Below are positions 53,900-64,000 of a stretch of 64,000 nucleotides of DNA, one piece after another. Origin of the DNA: Argyresthia goedartella (lineage: Eukaryota; Arthropoda; Insecta; Lepidoptera; Argyresthiidae); NCBI GenBank assembly GCA_949825045.1, contig OX463835.1, positions 16,633,201-16,697,200 on the forward strand, read 5' to 3'. The first letter of the stretch is position 1; every line of letters begins with the position of its first letter. The notes beneath the pieces were generated by a model. It had not been told where the DNA came from. It saw only the letters and a program-made list of their open reading frames with translations, and made no database searches. The translations under genes and the position numbers were made by a program.

Positions 53900-55583
53900 T
53901 ATAGATTTCCCTTTGTTTTTCTACCTGTGCACGGAACATGTGAGGTATTGTGCCCCTGTTTGGGCTTGCGGATCGTTTATTCCCTACTTTTGTGGTCAGC
54001 GAAATGTTCGATTGATTTTTATATTCCGCATGTTGTTTATTCGGACCGTTTGTATTTTTGTCAAGAGAATATTGTTATTGTCTTTCTGTCTGCCTGCGGA
54101 ATATATAAGGTATTGTGCCTCTTTTTGGATTTGGAGACCTTTCTACTTTTGTGGTTGACGTTGTTGTTGGTTTGATTTTACATACGGCAAGTTGTTTATA
54201 TTTTTGATTCTCGAATAGGTACGGAATTGTTCCTTTTTTATTACTATTCCTTTGAGTACTATTATTTTGAGTTTTTTTTAGAGCAGCGCTTTTTACCCGA
54301 CTGCCTTCAGAAGGGAGGGTTATGTTTTTTATATAAAGATTTTCATAATCTACACTATCAATGTCAAGATTTAATTTTCTGCAGATGATTTTCTGCGTTT
54401 GCATCTATGAATTTTGTTGTATTGGAATGATTACACAACAGTTTTATGTGGTGATTTTGCATGTCCGCATTTAGGAATTCATTGTTTGCAACTTTAACCA
54501 CGTATACTCTTAGCTCTCGAAGTTTATACAATGCGTTGCACAGTCCAAAGACAAAATCATAGGGTTTTTTGTCATTTGATCCTAAAAGTAATACAACTAC
54601 GTCGTTTCTATTTGACTCTTTTAGCAAGCTATCACAACTTTTAAGGATATACATTGACTCTGCTTGAGGCTTGCTTAATGCACTGACATCATACTTATTG
54701 TTCCAATTATTTTTTCTTATCTATTTCTATTTCTATTTCTATATATTTTTTCAGTCCTACACTATTTTGATCCCCTAGTATATGAATTTTCGGTTTCTTA
54801 TTTGTTATTTCTATCAAACTGTTTTCAATATCATGTTTCCAAGCTTGTTTATATGAAGTAGAACTCTTGTCTTCTTTCTTTGTAGATTTTGATGAGAATT
54901 TGACTCCGTTTTATTAACATCTCAATTTTTTCGTTCATCTCGTCCATTTGTTTTTTGAGATTTTTGTTTTCGTTGCCGAGGACTTCAATTTCATTGAGAC
55001 TGCTTCGTTTTGTGTCGTCAGCAATAGTTGAACTGGTATCAAAATTGTTCTCAGCTACATTAGAATTAGAACGTATTTTATCTCCAGCATTTGCTTCGTT
55101 AGCATCTCCAGTCTTAAAATATTGTTCAAAATGTTTATTCATTTCCTCCAATCTTGTTGAATTTAATATATTTGGTTCCATGTGTGGTTCTTCGGTGTAT
55201 TCTATTATTGCGTTTGCATTTGACTTTTCGTTGGTATATATGTGATTTATAGTCCCTCCGGAATTTTCTAGATGCTGGTTCTCTGGGGTGACAACCGCAT
55301 TTAACAGTTTTGATAAGCCGGTTTTCGGTGTACTAGATGCGGTTTTGGACTCTTTCTCTGTCGTTGTAGTAGATTCTATATCTGTCGTGGGCTCCAGACA
55401 TTCATCGGTCTTCTCCTTTTCGAAATCTTTGTCTGTATTTACGTTGACCGTGCTCTCTGTAAGGACTATTTTGTCATTTAGTTTTATATTGATATTGTTT
55501 CTCCTGTATCGAACTATATTTGTCTGGTTTTGTGTAGCCATTAGCATTTTCGGCTTTTTTCTTTTTCTGAGGAGGTATATCAA
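53900..55583 (-). pseudogene. CR1-like LINE ORF1 (coiled coil plus SGNH-esterase-like), decayed
   Basis: The first frame (55583-54849) is 244 codons; the true start may be the later MATQNQTNIVRYRR. It is Asn/Glu/Thr-rich and ends in a coiled coil (EIEVLGNENKNLKKQMDEMN, then EKIEMLIKRS). After a frameshift (54840-54364) an SGNH-hydrolase-like part follows: ILGDQNSVGL in the position of the GDSxxxG block, then VVVLLLGSND resembling the GxND block, and a downstream His-rich stretch. The expected catalytic Ser of block I is not evident. The C-terminal part (54404 to about 53900) repeats a module with TTKV and RGTIPYIF (see findings). The role in a live element would be RNA and membrane/lipid or chaperone-type functions of ORF1p. 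Here it is broken. Confidence 0.75.
54718..54748 (+). repeat. TATTTC hexanucleotide repeat
   Basis: About four copies of CTATTT in the ORF1 relic. They translate as an Ile/Glu repeat on the minus strand. Confidence 0.8.
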
Positions 55584-55589
55584 TATTTG

Positions 55590-55835
55590 GACATATTATG
55601 ACATTCAAATTTCAAACGCCGATGCCCGCCTGCGTGCCGCCCCTTGTTTGTCTGTGAAGTTGATTCTACTATACAAACTAAACAAGTGCAGAGCAATGAT
55701 CAATGCCACAATGCCGACAGAAAATGTGGTTCCTGAACACATCAAAGAGAACTTATGATACGTGTGTAGTGTATGTCTCGAGTGATATTATTATTTTTAA
55801 TGAACTCCATTATGTTTCAGTCACATAAACTACAA
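55590..55835 (-). repeat. Element F fragment at the LINE 5' side
   Basis: Minus-strand F sequence (TATGACATTCAAATTTC to CAGTCACATAAACTAC), directly upstream of ORF1 and directly followed by repeat L. Confidence 0.75.
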
Positions 55836-56155
55836 TAAAAAACCAACTTTAAGTGCAAGCCCAGTTTCTTCCGCCCCGGTCGAGATGCGAATGAATTATA
55901 TTTACATGTAAATACCTCATCAAAACGTTTGCTGCACGGAACCACCAACCAAAACGTCATCAGAGAATATATTTATTTATGTTATTGTTTTTTTTTTAAA
56001 TGCCTAATCAATTTTGATAAAATGAAAGCTCAGAAGTATCAAAACAAAAATCATCAAAATCGATTCATAATTGACGGAATAATCGCGTAACAAACACACA
56101 AAAAAACACAGTCCAATTGAGAATCTCCTCCATTGTGAAGTCGGTTGAAAATAAA
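55836..56155 (+). repeat. Repeat L copy
   Basis: AAACCAACTTTAAGTGCAAG to GTGAAGTCGGTTGAAAAT. Abuts the F fragment on its left. Confidence 0.8.
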
Positions 56156-56759
56156 GTAAATACCCGTTATTTGCCTACCCTGAACTAACACCATATTATG
56201 TCAGTGACAATAATTATGATGTTGTCCTACCATACAATATTTCATAAGTATTTGAGACTACAAGTTTGCAACAATAGTAGTGTCCTTACTTGAGGTTAAC
56301 ACAAGCAGTTGTTTATTTTGACAGCTGTTTTTATGTGCCGAATATTGGTGTCGTTAGAGTTCGGAAAATTAATATAAGTCAAGAGCGATTTGGACTCGCT
56401 CACGGACGGTTCCGTATCATCTTATAAAATCTGTAGCCTTATTAAAAAAAAATACTTTATTTCCATAAGAAACACATAGGTTACATTTTGAGAATGTCAA
56501 ATCTTAAACTAACACATATATAAGGTATAGGCAAATATAGAACTCCATTTGAATTCAGTCACCTCAATGTTTTAGGTGCTAGAGGCAAAGAGGCGACTAG
56601 AAACCTCCAGCTTTATACGTTATTTTTTACAGAATTGGAGCAAACACGTTCCCAAACTTTCTTGTCTTCTACATAACCTTATCTTCTACATAAAATTATC
56701 CTGACAACATTTATATGCAGGCGACTAAATAGACCAAGCAAAAAACCTACTAGAAAAAC

Positions 56760-57330
56760 TCCCAAAACTAAGATCGGCATCGATAACTTCGCGACAAACT
56801 TTATTGATGGTCAAACAAACGTTATTGAATTAGGACTCTCAGATCACAAAACCTCTATTATAAAATTCTTAATTCAAACAAGACAAAAAATACAAACAAT
56901 AAAATTCGTCGGACTGCACCTAGACCAACTCTGCGGATGGAAACTGCACATAGAAAAACTGTGCTGTAAGATAGACAGCTTGTTTACTCACTAGCCTTAG
57001 AGGGTAAACAAGCTGTTTATTAAGCTGTTTAGAGTCTAAGGAGATTAACGCAGATTGCGACCACAGAGGCAGCTGTTACTGCATATTTCGGATATGTGCA
57101 TTCTTTTCTTAGTTACGGTATCATCTTTTTCGGAAATTCTACTGATATGACAGGGAAAAAATATTTAGGCAACAGAATAACATGTATTTTGGCCATGGCT
57201 GGCATAAAAAGACGGAAATATGTAAACAATACTTCAAAAAATGAGACATTCTAACTTTTCCTTAAGAAAACCTATCATACACATTTTATAGAACGAAACA
57301 CAATTCACACAAGAAATCTACGTTATAAAA
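56760..57330 (+). pseudogene. Second CR1-like LINE remnant, internally deleted
   Basis: Plus strand: KIGIDNFATNFIDGQT, then VIELGLSDHKTSIIKF (the SDH end of the endonuclease). This jumps directly to FVGLHLDQLCGWKLHIEKL (post-palm RT) and then AYFGYVHSFLSYGIIFFGNS. The palm motifs are deleted. Frameshifts and stops are present. It is on the opposite strand to the larger LINE. Confidence 0.75.
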
Positions 57331-57746
57331 AAACCGGTCTAGTGCAAGTCTAACTCGCGCACGAAGGGTTCCGTACCACCGTACAATGGTATGGATGGTG
57401 TAGAGTAAATAGTTTGGATTTTTTATAGCAAAATGTTGTTTACAAAGTTATTGGTGCGGCTACTTTCACACTCCATTTACGTAACCAGGTGCATTTATAA
57501 GTTTGTATGTGGTATTGAAATAATTTTTGTATGGGTGCCCCCTTAAATATTTATTTTATTCTGTTATTTAATATTTGTTGTTATAGCGGCAACAAAAATA
57601 CATCAACTTTGAAAATTTCATCTGTCTAACTATCACGGTTCATGAGATACAGCCTGCAGGTGCCTGCACCATGGTGACAGACGGACGGACAGCGGAGGTT
57701 TAGTAATAGGGTCCCGTTTGGCACCTTTCGGGTACGGAACCCTAAA
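57327..57746 (-). repeat. Repeat G copy
   Basis: AAAAAACCGGTCTAGTGCAA to TTTCGGGTACGGAACCCTAA. Confidence 0.85.
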
Positions 57747-58090
57747 ACCATATAGTACTTCCTTCTCCTAAATGCGTGCTATGTAGAAATAAAGTTTTCT
57801 ATGTCATATAAAATATTTAACCTATTACCAAATGTCATAAAAACTTTGGATTTACATTCTTTCAAGAAAACGGTTACTTAAATCTTAAAACATAAAATCT
57901 ACTATGATATCAATGAATACTTTAATGGCAAAGAACTGATTACTCAACAAATCCGCGTCGAAGTAAATGGGCTAGATTGAGTTTTTTTGCTGTTTGTTTC
58001 TCGTCTTAAGTCAGTTAATTTACTCCACGATTTGTGAAGTTTGTGAAGTGGTGTAGCATTGCAATATTAATATACTATACCTAGAGTCAT
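57747..58090. other. Unassigned AT-rich stretch
   Basis: No repeat or coding signal. Confidence 0.4.
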
Positions 58091-58091
58091 A

Positions 58092-58516
58092 ATAGTAGTT
58101 TATGTGACTGCTACATAATGGAGGGCATTAATACTCGAGAGTGGGTTTATGAAACGAGCCAATATCACTCGTATCGTAATCATACACTAGTTTATCTAAA
58201 CACATATCATAAGCTCTCTTTGATGTGTTCAGGAACCGCGTGTTCGACCGGCATTGTGGCATTGATCATTGCTCTGCAGCTGTTTAGCTTGTTCGGTAGT
58301 ACCAACTTCACATACAAACTAGGGGTGGCACGCAGGTGGACGTCGGCGTTCGAAATTTGAATGTCATAATTTGACAAATTTTTGTACATTATGGTCATAA
58401 TGATCAATATTCAGATATATAAGAAATGTTTTTTTATCAAGTTTATCATTACGCTGGTCGTAACGTGTAGTATTTGGACGCAGTAAAGAGGGTTTATGAT
58501 ACGTGCGTAGATAAAT
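58092..58516 (+). mobile_element. Element F, best copy
   Basis: ATAGTAGTTTATGTGACTGC on the left. An inverted pair TTTATCTAAACACATATCAT (58192) and TTATGATACGTGCGTAGATAA (58494-58515) flanks the inner 320 bp. The minus-strand frame (58207-58407) is also open in the 55.6-kb copy (CRAMINATMP, VPEHIKE). The two peptides differ at about 13 of 53 positions, so there is no sign of coding constraint. Confidence 0.8.
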
Positions 58517-58572
58517 AATATAAAACCTTGTTATAAACAATGATGAACAAATAAACAGTTTTGTATTTGTTT

Positions 58573-58757
58573 TTGTACAGCCACATACCTTGCTTCTGGC
58601 CCCACACTAGGAAACCCTGTGTCGTGGGAACCAGAAACGGCGACATCACACACATATAAACATCCAAGACCTGTTTTTTTGTATCCTCAGCCGGGGATCG
58701 AACCCGGGACCTCTCGCATGGTAGGCAGAGCCACAACCGCTGCACCACAGAGATCTT
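58573..58757 (-). repeat. SINE-B, well-preserved copy
   Basis: Minus strand: GATCTCTGTGGTGCAGCGG head, B box GGTTCGATCCCC, linker, 3' domain. Confidence 0.9.
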
Positions 58758-58779
58758 AGTAGTATATTATTATAGTAAT

Positions 58780-58985
58780 TATATAATTTATTTTATTTAT
58801 TAATATGTATGTAAGTACTCGTTTATTTCGTTATATTGCTGTACACATGTCTGCCCCTGCTCAGCAAACAAGCTTTCCCGTCTTAACCTGGTTTGCTTTA
58901 AGTGATAAGTTCGCTTTTTACACTATTTTCATGTAACTGTTGTTTTTTAATATGATTTGATGGCAATAAAGAAAGGGTAGTATTT
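58780..58985 (+). repeat. Repeat O
   Basis: TCTTAACCTGGTTTGC, AAGTGATAAGTTCGC and GGCAATAAAG. Confidence 0.7.
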
Positions 58986-59042
58986 AAACGAGTGACTGTA
59001 AATTAAAGTTTTAAGTGACAAAAATAATTAATTTAGGTTGTT

Positions 59043-59620
59043 AAATTACTAAGTGAGCGACTGACTGCGAGTGACGAGAAATCAACAGATCAGCAACTTA
59101 CAAACATTAATTTGAGTTACTTATGAGAAGCTTATACAAAATGAGAAGCTTTTCTTTGCATACGCTCTTCTCCGCTACGCTCCAATTACATTTACTTACA
59201 ATTACAAGAAAAATAAAAACAAAGACCGGAATGACACATGAAACAACACGAGAATCACAAAAAAGAAAAAGAAAAGGGTGGTATTTAATCGCACATCAAC
59301 AGCAAAAACACTTTTTATGTTTAAAATATTTAATGAGTACTTAAAAGTCTATGTTTTAAGTATTTTTTGTTGTTCTTACATGTTGAACCTAACACGAAGG
59401 ATAAAGGGGGCTTCGCTTCGCTCACCCCCTTTACCCTTCACCTAAGCTGCCGCAGCAAATTTAATGGATTTTTGCTGTGCAAATCAGTATATTTGATGTG
59501 CAATTAAATACTAGCCATTGAAGTTAGGCCACAATAACCTATTCTACACAAATTTGGCTTTCTGTGTTCCGTTGTTGTAGTTGCCCTCTCTGTATTTCTA
59601 GTCGCTCACTTAGTAATTTG
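59043..59620. mobile_element. Inverted-repeat element enclosing element C flavour c
   Basis: AAATTACTAAGTGAGCGACT at about 59043 and its exact complement at about 59600 frame a 580-bp interval. The element C copy sits inside. Ends and target duplication are not resolved. Confidence 0.6.
59277..59516 (+). mobile_element. Element C, flavour c, forward core
   Basis: GGTGGTATTTAATCGCACATC on the left and GATGTGCAATTAAATACTAG plus CC on the right. The core hairpin is GATAAAGGGGGCTTCGCTTC with CCCCCTTTACCC. Confidence 0.85.
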
Positions 59621-59847
59621 GTCGCACAGCTAGAATTTTAATTTCTGAAATGCCCCTTTATGTAAGCTCGTTCTGGATTTTATTATTATCAGAAAGAAAA
59701 TGCTCAATTCAGTCTTTTTTTCGCTCGTTTGAATTATTTCCGCTGTTCATGGTCATTCGCTCAGTGATCATTCGCTCAATTCATTTTTTATTCGATCGTT
59801 TTATAATTCCTCATAAAGAAATAATGAATAATGAAAAGTGTGACATC

Positions 59848-60022
59848 ACCGGCGTAGACGGTTGTCGACGGCGTGAGGGGTCCCATTTTCGAATCCCGCT
59901 GGGGAGTAAGAAAAAAAGAAGAAATCCTCAGGTCTTGGATGTTTATATGTGTGTGACGTCGCTGTTTCTGGTTCTCACGACACAGGGTACCCTAGTGTAG
60001 GGCCAGAAGCAATGTATGTTCC
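59848..60022 (+). repeat. SINE-B copy
   Basis: Degenerate head, B box TTTTCGAATCCC, linker and 3' domain. Closest to the copy at 3637, with the same CCCATTTTCGAATCCCGCTG segment. Confidence 0.8.
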
Positions 60023-60024
60023 TA

Positions 60025-60640
60025 AATATATTTATCGCTCGGTCAAATAATCATATTCATATTCATTCATAATTTATTGTTAATAGGATATTACATGTCA
60101 ACAGTATACAATTAACAAAAATAAATTAAAATAGCAGCCATAATGATTATGAATAACATGTCAGGATAGTACAATAATACAATAGTAATATAGCTAACTA
60201 ACTAATAAAAGTCTATAATGAAAGTAAATTAATGACAAAAAGAATAATAATGTAAAAATGGCATAATAATAATAATACAGTTCCATTACAGGTAAAATAA
60301 AATAAAATTACATGTCAGACAAAAATTGATCCTGTCCTAATTGCTTGATTTTTCAATTGCGATTGCAATTCCGTTACAAGGCTACTGTATCCCAAACATC
60401 TATCCCAATCCCTTTCAAACGGACTTGAGACCAATCAAAACACGATTATTTCACAAGCGCTGTCATTTAACCCTTCATAGGACGGACCTCCAAAAAAATG
60501 GCCCGCGATTTTCAACTTTATCGATTGGTAATAAAGTCCAAAACCAATGAAATTATGGTGTTCAGAATATGGACAGAGCCCTATAAAATGTAGCGATTGT
60601 CATCGGTGAGACGAGATACTATTTTGATAGAAATTATGTC
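60025..60640. other. Unassigned AT-rich stretch
   Basis: The 69-codon frame at 60341-60550 has no recognisable motif. Confidence 0.35.
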
Positions 60641-60642
60641 TG

Positions 60643-61021
60643 TCACCGTAAGATAGTCAACACTGTTAGTTGATAAACTTACGAGGTAGTTGATCAACTA
60701 TCGACAGATAGTAAACCAGACCGACAGGGTTTAGAATTTACAGTTATTTTGTTCTTACATGTCAACCTAACACGCAGACTATTCGGGGGCTTCGCTGCGC
60801 TCGCCCCCTCTAGTCTTCACCTAAGCTACCGCGGTGTTTGCCCTGGTATTTCGTTTGCAATTCAAGTTTAAACCAGCTTACTATTTAACGGTTTTAACCG
60901 TTATTTTATCAACCTACGCGTCATATAGTAAGCAGTACGCTACAGTTTACTAGTCGAAAGTTTACTAACTAACGAGAAAAAAAACGTTAGTGTATTAACG
61001 GTTTTTACTATCTTACGGTGG
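60643..61021 (+). mobile_element. Element C, flavour b, forward core
   Basis: TCACCGTAAGATAGTC on the left and TATCTTACGGTGG on the right. The core hairpin arms are 60774-60789 and 60804-60818 around a 14-nt loop. Many small palindromes lie in the flanks (GTAGTTGATCAACTA, CTATCGACAGATAG, AACGGTTTTAACCGTT). Confidence 0.88.
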
Positions 61022-61212
61022 CATGTTCACAATAACCCAAAAGAAGATACACCTATTTAGTTCACCTGTGGATCGGTTCACACGAAAGAGAGCACTTCAA
61101 TATGTGGGTCAGGCCTAATCTCATGAAGACCTGTCAGTACCATGTCGACATCGCGACAATTTGTCGTATTATGACGGTTTTACAAAATCTTTTTAGCACA
61201 GATTAATTCTGA

Positions 61213-61637
61213 GCCCGAAAAACAAAACCGGTTAAGCACGATTCGCACTCGCACACGAAAGGTTCCGTCGCACCATCGTCCAAGAGAAAATAAAATGAAA
61301 AACGGTCAAGTGCGAGTCGAACGAAGGGTTCCGTGCCACCGTACAATGGTAGGGATGTGGAGTCAATAGTTTGGATTTTACATAGCAAAATGTTGTTTAC
61401 AAAGTAATTGGTGCGGCTACTTTCAGACTCCATGTAAGTAACCAGGTACATTCAAAGTTTGTATGTGGTATGGGAATGGGGAATTGATTGTTGTATGGGA
61501 GCCCCCTTAAATATTTATTTTAGTCTGTTTTTTAGTATTTGTTGTTATAGCGGCAACAGAAATACATCATCTGTGAAAATTTCATCTGTCTAACTATCAC
61601 GGTTCATGAGATACAGCCTGCAGGTGCCTGCACCATG
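61213..61637 (-). repeat. Repeat G, truncated by element H
   Basis: Shows a partial double start (AAAACCGGTTAAGCACGATT, then AAAACGGTCAAGTGCGAG). It then runs through all internal blocks and stops at CTGCACCATG, where CACTCTC of element H begins. The 57-kb copy continues with GTGACAGACGG at that point. Confidence 0.85.
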
Positions 61638-62499
61638 CACTCTCAAAAAAATATTGCCATTGCAACAAAAAAACTTTGATGCTGGACAGCCGTCAAAGGT
61701 GCATAGTTATGAGGGCAACGTTTTTATTGTTACTCTTTAATTGCTAATGCAACAAATTTACCAATCTTGATGTAATAGCAATAAAACAATGTTGAAATTA
61801 CATGCTAAAATTGTTCCTGTCACTATATGATTTCTTGTCCTTTTGTTCCCATGACAAATGCCTTTAGCTATCATATCAAAGGTATACTGTCCCGATGACA
61901 AGGGATTTTGCTAAAAAGACAAAGGTTACTTTAAAGGTTAACTGTCCGTGGATCTAAGTTTGTTTTGTTGAATTAGCTATCTTCCTTTGTGCTTTTATCA
62001 ATTCACCGTTGCTTCTTCGACAAAGTTACTTTTCTCGTATATATTTTGCTACTATAGCAAAGTAACATAGCTAGACTTGATCCCTGCACTTTGTTAATGG
62101 TACACTATGAAAAATATTATATACTCCCCGAAGCTTCTGACTATTATTCCAAAAGGTATGCGTACATTGAACTATGTTTACTGTACACCATACATCTGTA
62201 TGGCGTATACACAAAGAACTCCGGTCAAGGTACGTATACTCGTAACAATATATAAGCAGAAGCTTAGGGGAATATATATTTTTTTCAGTGTACCATTTAC
62301 AAAGTGAAGGGATGGAAATCTACAATGTTATATTGCTTAGGTAGCATAAAGAGGATAGAGGTATTTGAGAATCCTAAAGGAAAATACGAAAATATTTATA
62401 TCAAAAGTATGTATTTACTCTACTTTACTTATTTAATCCTATTTCAAACCAAATTACAAGTTAATATTAATCACGAATCTTGTGGTGCAGTACCAGCTA

Positions 62500-62740
62500 G
62501 ATGTTTTTAAAAAGTGAGAGAGCGGTCCAGGGTGACGCCAAGGTACTTAGGAATAAAGTGCTGGTTTAACCTCCGAGTACCACTTTAAGCTCGCGTTTGG
62601 CTAGTTGATTGTGTAGATGGAAGCGTCTGACCTCTGTTTTGCATGAACTAGGTGTTAGTCGCCAAATTTTGAAGTACTTTCTTAATTCTTCTATGTGTTC
62701 AGTTAGTGTGCTTTCCAGATTCCATTAGTAATTCAAACGT
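62500..62740 (-). pseudogene. Non-LTR reverse transcriptase fragment (post-palm)
   Basis: Minus strand: TLTEHIEELRKYFKIWRL, then SSCKTEVRRFHLHNQLAK and, after a frame change, PKYLGVTLDRSLTF. This is the Jockey-type region between motif C and the C-terminus. It abuts the 3' UTR-like part of element H, so all following coding sequence is deleted. Confidence 0.7.
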
Positions 62741-62749
62741 CAGTTCTTG

Positions 62750-63400
62750 ATCTGAAAAAGAACAACGTTGTTATTTTATGCTTAAGCTATCTGAGACTTG
62801 TGATAATTTGGCCATATGTTAGGTTAGGTTATTTTAGTGGCTTTAAAAACCAAATGCTGACTGTTCACCGGGCCAACGAAGGCCAACGAACGGCCAGTGT
62901 TGCCATCTTGACTACTTTGTAGCTAGATCTAGCTACTTTATGGGTTAATTTAGTTAGGTACTCAAATTGTTGGAAGTTTCATACATTTGGCTACTTTTTG
63001 AGGACTGAACTATTTGTAATTTTCGACATTTTTCCTGACTAATGGACGTGATCGGAGCCGTAATATACCGAACTATGGACAAAGGCACTTACTTCCGGGC
63101 GCTGATTATGTTAAAAAATACGCAGTCACCCCCGCCCCACTGCGCCAGTTGTCGCTCAGCGCTCATAACTCGTGAGGCGAGGCATACTTACTAAAATGAT
63201 TGCAATGAAAGTAAGTAACCCTGAGAAAAAAAAGGATACTTTCATCCTGCAAAATATGAATGGAGCCAGCTACCTAACCTAAAATCCTAGCAGAAAGGAA
63301 ATTCGCCCCCCCAACAGCTGCAGTCAAAGGTCCGAAAACATTTCGAAGATATTTGTTTGAAGTGTGATTAGAAACAAAGCACAGGTTACAGCCAATATCG
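62750..63400. other. Unassigned stretch
   Basis: A GC-richer patch around 63090-63180 (CCCGCCCCACTGCGCCAGTT). No gene recognised. Confidence 0.35.
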
Positions 63401-63567
63401 CAAAGCAACGACATGAACCTCATAATCTTATTTAGGCACTGTTACTCACCGACCATAGACTGCAGCAGATGCTGCAGTTTATTTTCTCAGAACAAGTATC
63501 ATACGTTACTTTGTAATTTTATCTAAGAATACTTTGTCAAAACATCTACTTCGTATTTTGTTAGTAT

Positions 63568-64000
63568 GATTAATTCCACGCCTCAACCGAACGGCGTGGA
63601 ATCTTGAGGGGCTGGGTTTTTGCCAGCACGGGAGAGAAAATCTTGATAGTTACTTTACCTTGCCGTCGTAGACCGGAAATCGAAAGCTCGATTCGAGGCA
63701 GGAATCGGGATAGGAGCACAAGTTTGGGTAGGATAGGGACTGAATCTCACTATTCGCTGCCCGACGCTGTCGCCGGCGTGCTGCCTGCCGACACGAGGAG
63801 TCGCCGTCCGATACGACGATGTCCAATCACAACACGGATCACTCAACCGCTGACGCGAATCTACTTATTTCCCGACGATGTTGATGATTAACACTCCGAC
63901 CAGGCTCGACACCTGTATTAGACAATTGTTACACCGAAATACAATCAATGGCCCGACGCCTGAGCAGACATGTTTTTTCTCCCGACGAGAAAAGATAACC
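63568..64000. other. CG-rich terminal segment, unknown
   Basis: Composition shifts to CG-rich, with CGACGCTGTCGCCGGCG and repeated CCCGACGA. The plus-strand 95-codon frame (63604-63891) is Arg-rich and has no recognisable domain. It could be an LTR or 5' region of a retroelement that continues past the window. Not assigned. Confidence 0.3.

Larger units (their letters stand above)
61638..63567. mobile_element. Element H, copy 2
   Basis: 61638-62480 closely matches 21817-22640, and 63405-63565 matches 23065-23335. Between them the two copies differ entirely: this one has an RT fragment (62500-62740) and about 650 bp of unrelated DNA. The distal CACTC-type end is missing (homology stops at GTTAGTAT, 63567). 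Confidence 0.65.

Noticed and set aside
53769..54175. Two plus-strand open frames of about 125 codons rich in Phe/Leu/Tyr
   Set aside because: They are antisense to the LINE ORF1 relic. The hydrophobic composition reflects the A-rich sense strand.
58207..58407. Open frame in element F shared with 55590-55760 (CRAMINATMP, VPEHIKE)
   Set aside because: Both copies are open, but the peptides differ at about a quarter of positions with many non-conservative changes, and a third copy (5866) is disrupted. It is best explained by shared repeat DNA.

Overview
This window looks like intergenic or intronic DNA from an insect nuclear genome, most likely Lepidoptera. It is AT-rich, has no convincing host gene, and is packed with short interspersed repeats, foldback/MITE-like elements and decayed non-LTR retrotransposons. 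The lepidopteran assignment is an inference from repeats I recognise as typical of moth and butterfly DNA: a repeat opening with AGGGTTCCGTACC, one ending in GAAGTCGGTTGAAA, and one opening with CTAGCTGATGCCCGC. I cannot name the species. Family letters used here (SINE-A, element C and so on) are mine and come only from comparing copies inside the window.

Layout. tRNA-derived SINEs are the commonest elements. SINE-A (about 245 bp, A box, B box, ATT-rich tail) has 11 substantial copies. SINE-B (about 195 bp) has more than a dozen. SINE-D/E have a different tRNA-like head and two alternative bodies. SINE-Q is a diverged relative of A. Between them lie inverted-repeat elements. Element C is a shared hairpin core carried by four different sets of flanks. 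Element F is a 420-bp element with subterminal inverted repeats. G is a 400-bp lepidopteran repeat. H is a 1.9-kb element with CACTC ends carrying LINE fragments. There is also a hAT-type element at 26262-27042 with an 8-bp target duplication, a palindromic element that has become a tandem array (30175-30920), and a terminal-inverted-repeat element with 121-bp internal repeats (20524-21199).

Coding relics are all from retrotransposons. The largest is a roughly 4.3-kb minus-strand CR1-like LINE at 51268-55583. It has an ORF1 with coiled coil and SGNH-esterase-like segments, and an ORF2 with endonuclease and reverse transcriptase. It carries frameshifts, and the RT catalytic FADD is changed to FADV. 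Smaller relics occur at 19376-19600, 22633-22975, 34440-34640, 40392-41150 (RTE-like, with a 5' inversion), 41796-43230, 56760-57330 and 62500-62740.

The most interesting signal is element C. About ten copies share a core of roughly 110 bp centred on a GC-rich hairpin with a 14-nt loop. The core is wrapped by four unrelated-looking sets of flanks. Between flavours the stem changes sequence on both arms while the loop length and the outer core stay the same, which suggests the fold itself is maintained. Other points worth checking are nine CACGTG E-boxes in the 30.2-30.9 kb array, three heat-shock-element clusters near 44.4-44.6 kb, a 3' domain shared by SINEs A and B, a poly(T)-only insertion with an 11-bp duplication, and several clear nested insertions that give relative ages. 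All similarities were judged by eye, so boundaries are approximate by several bases.
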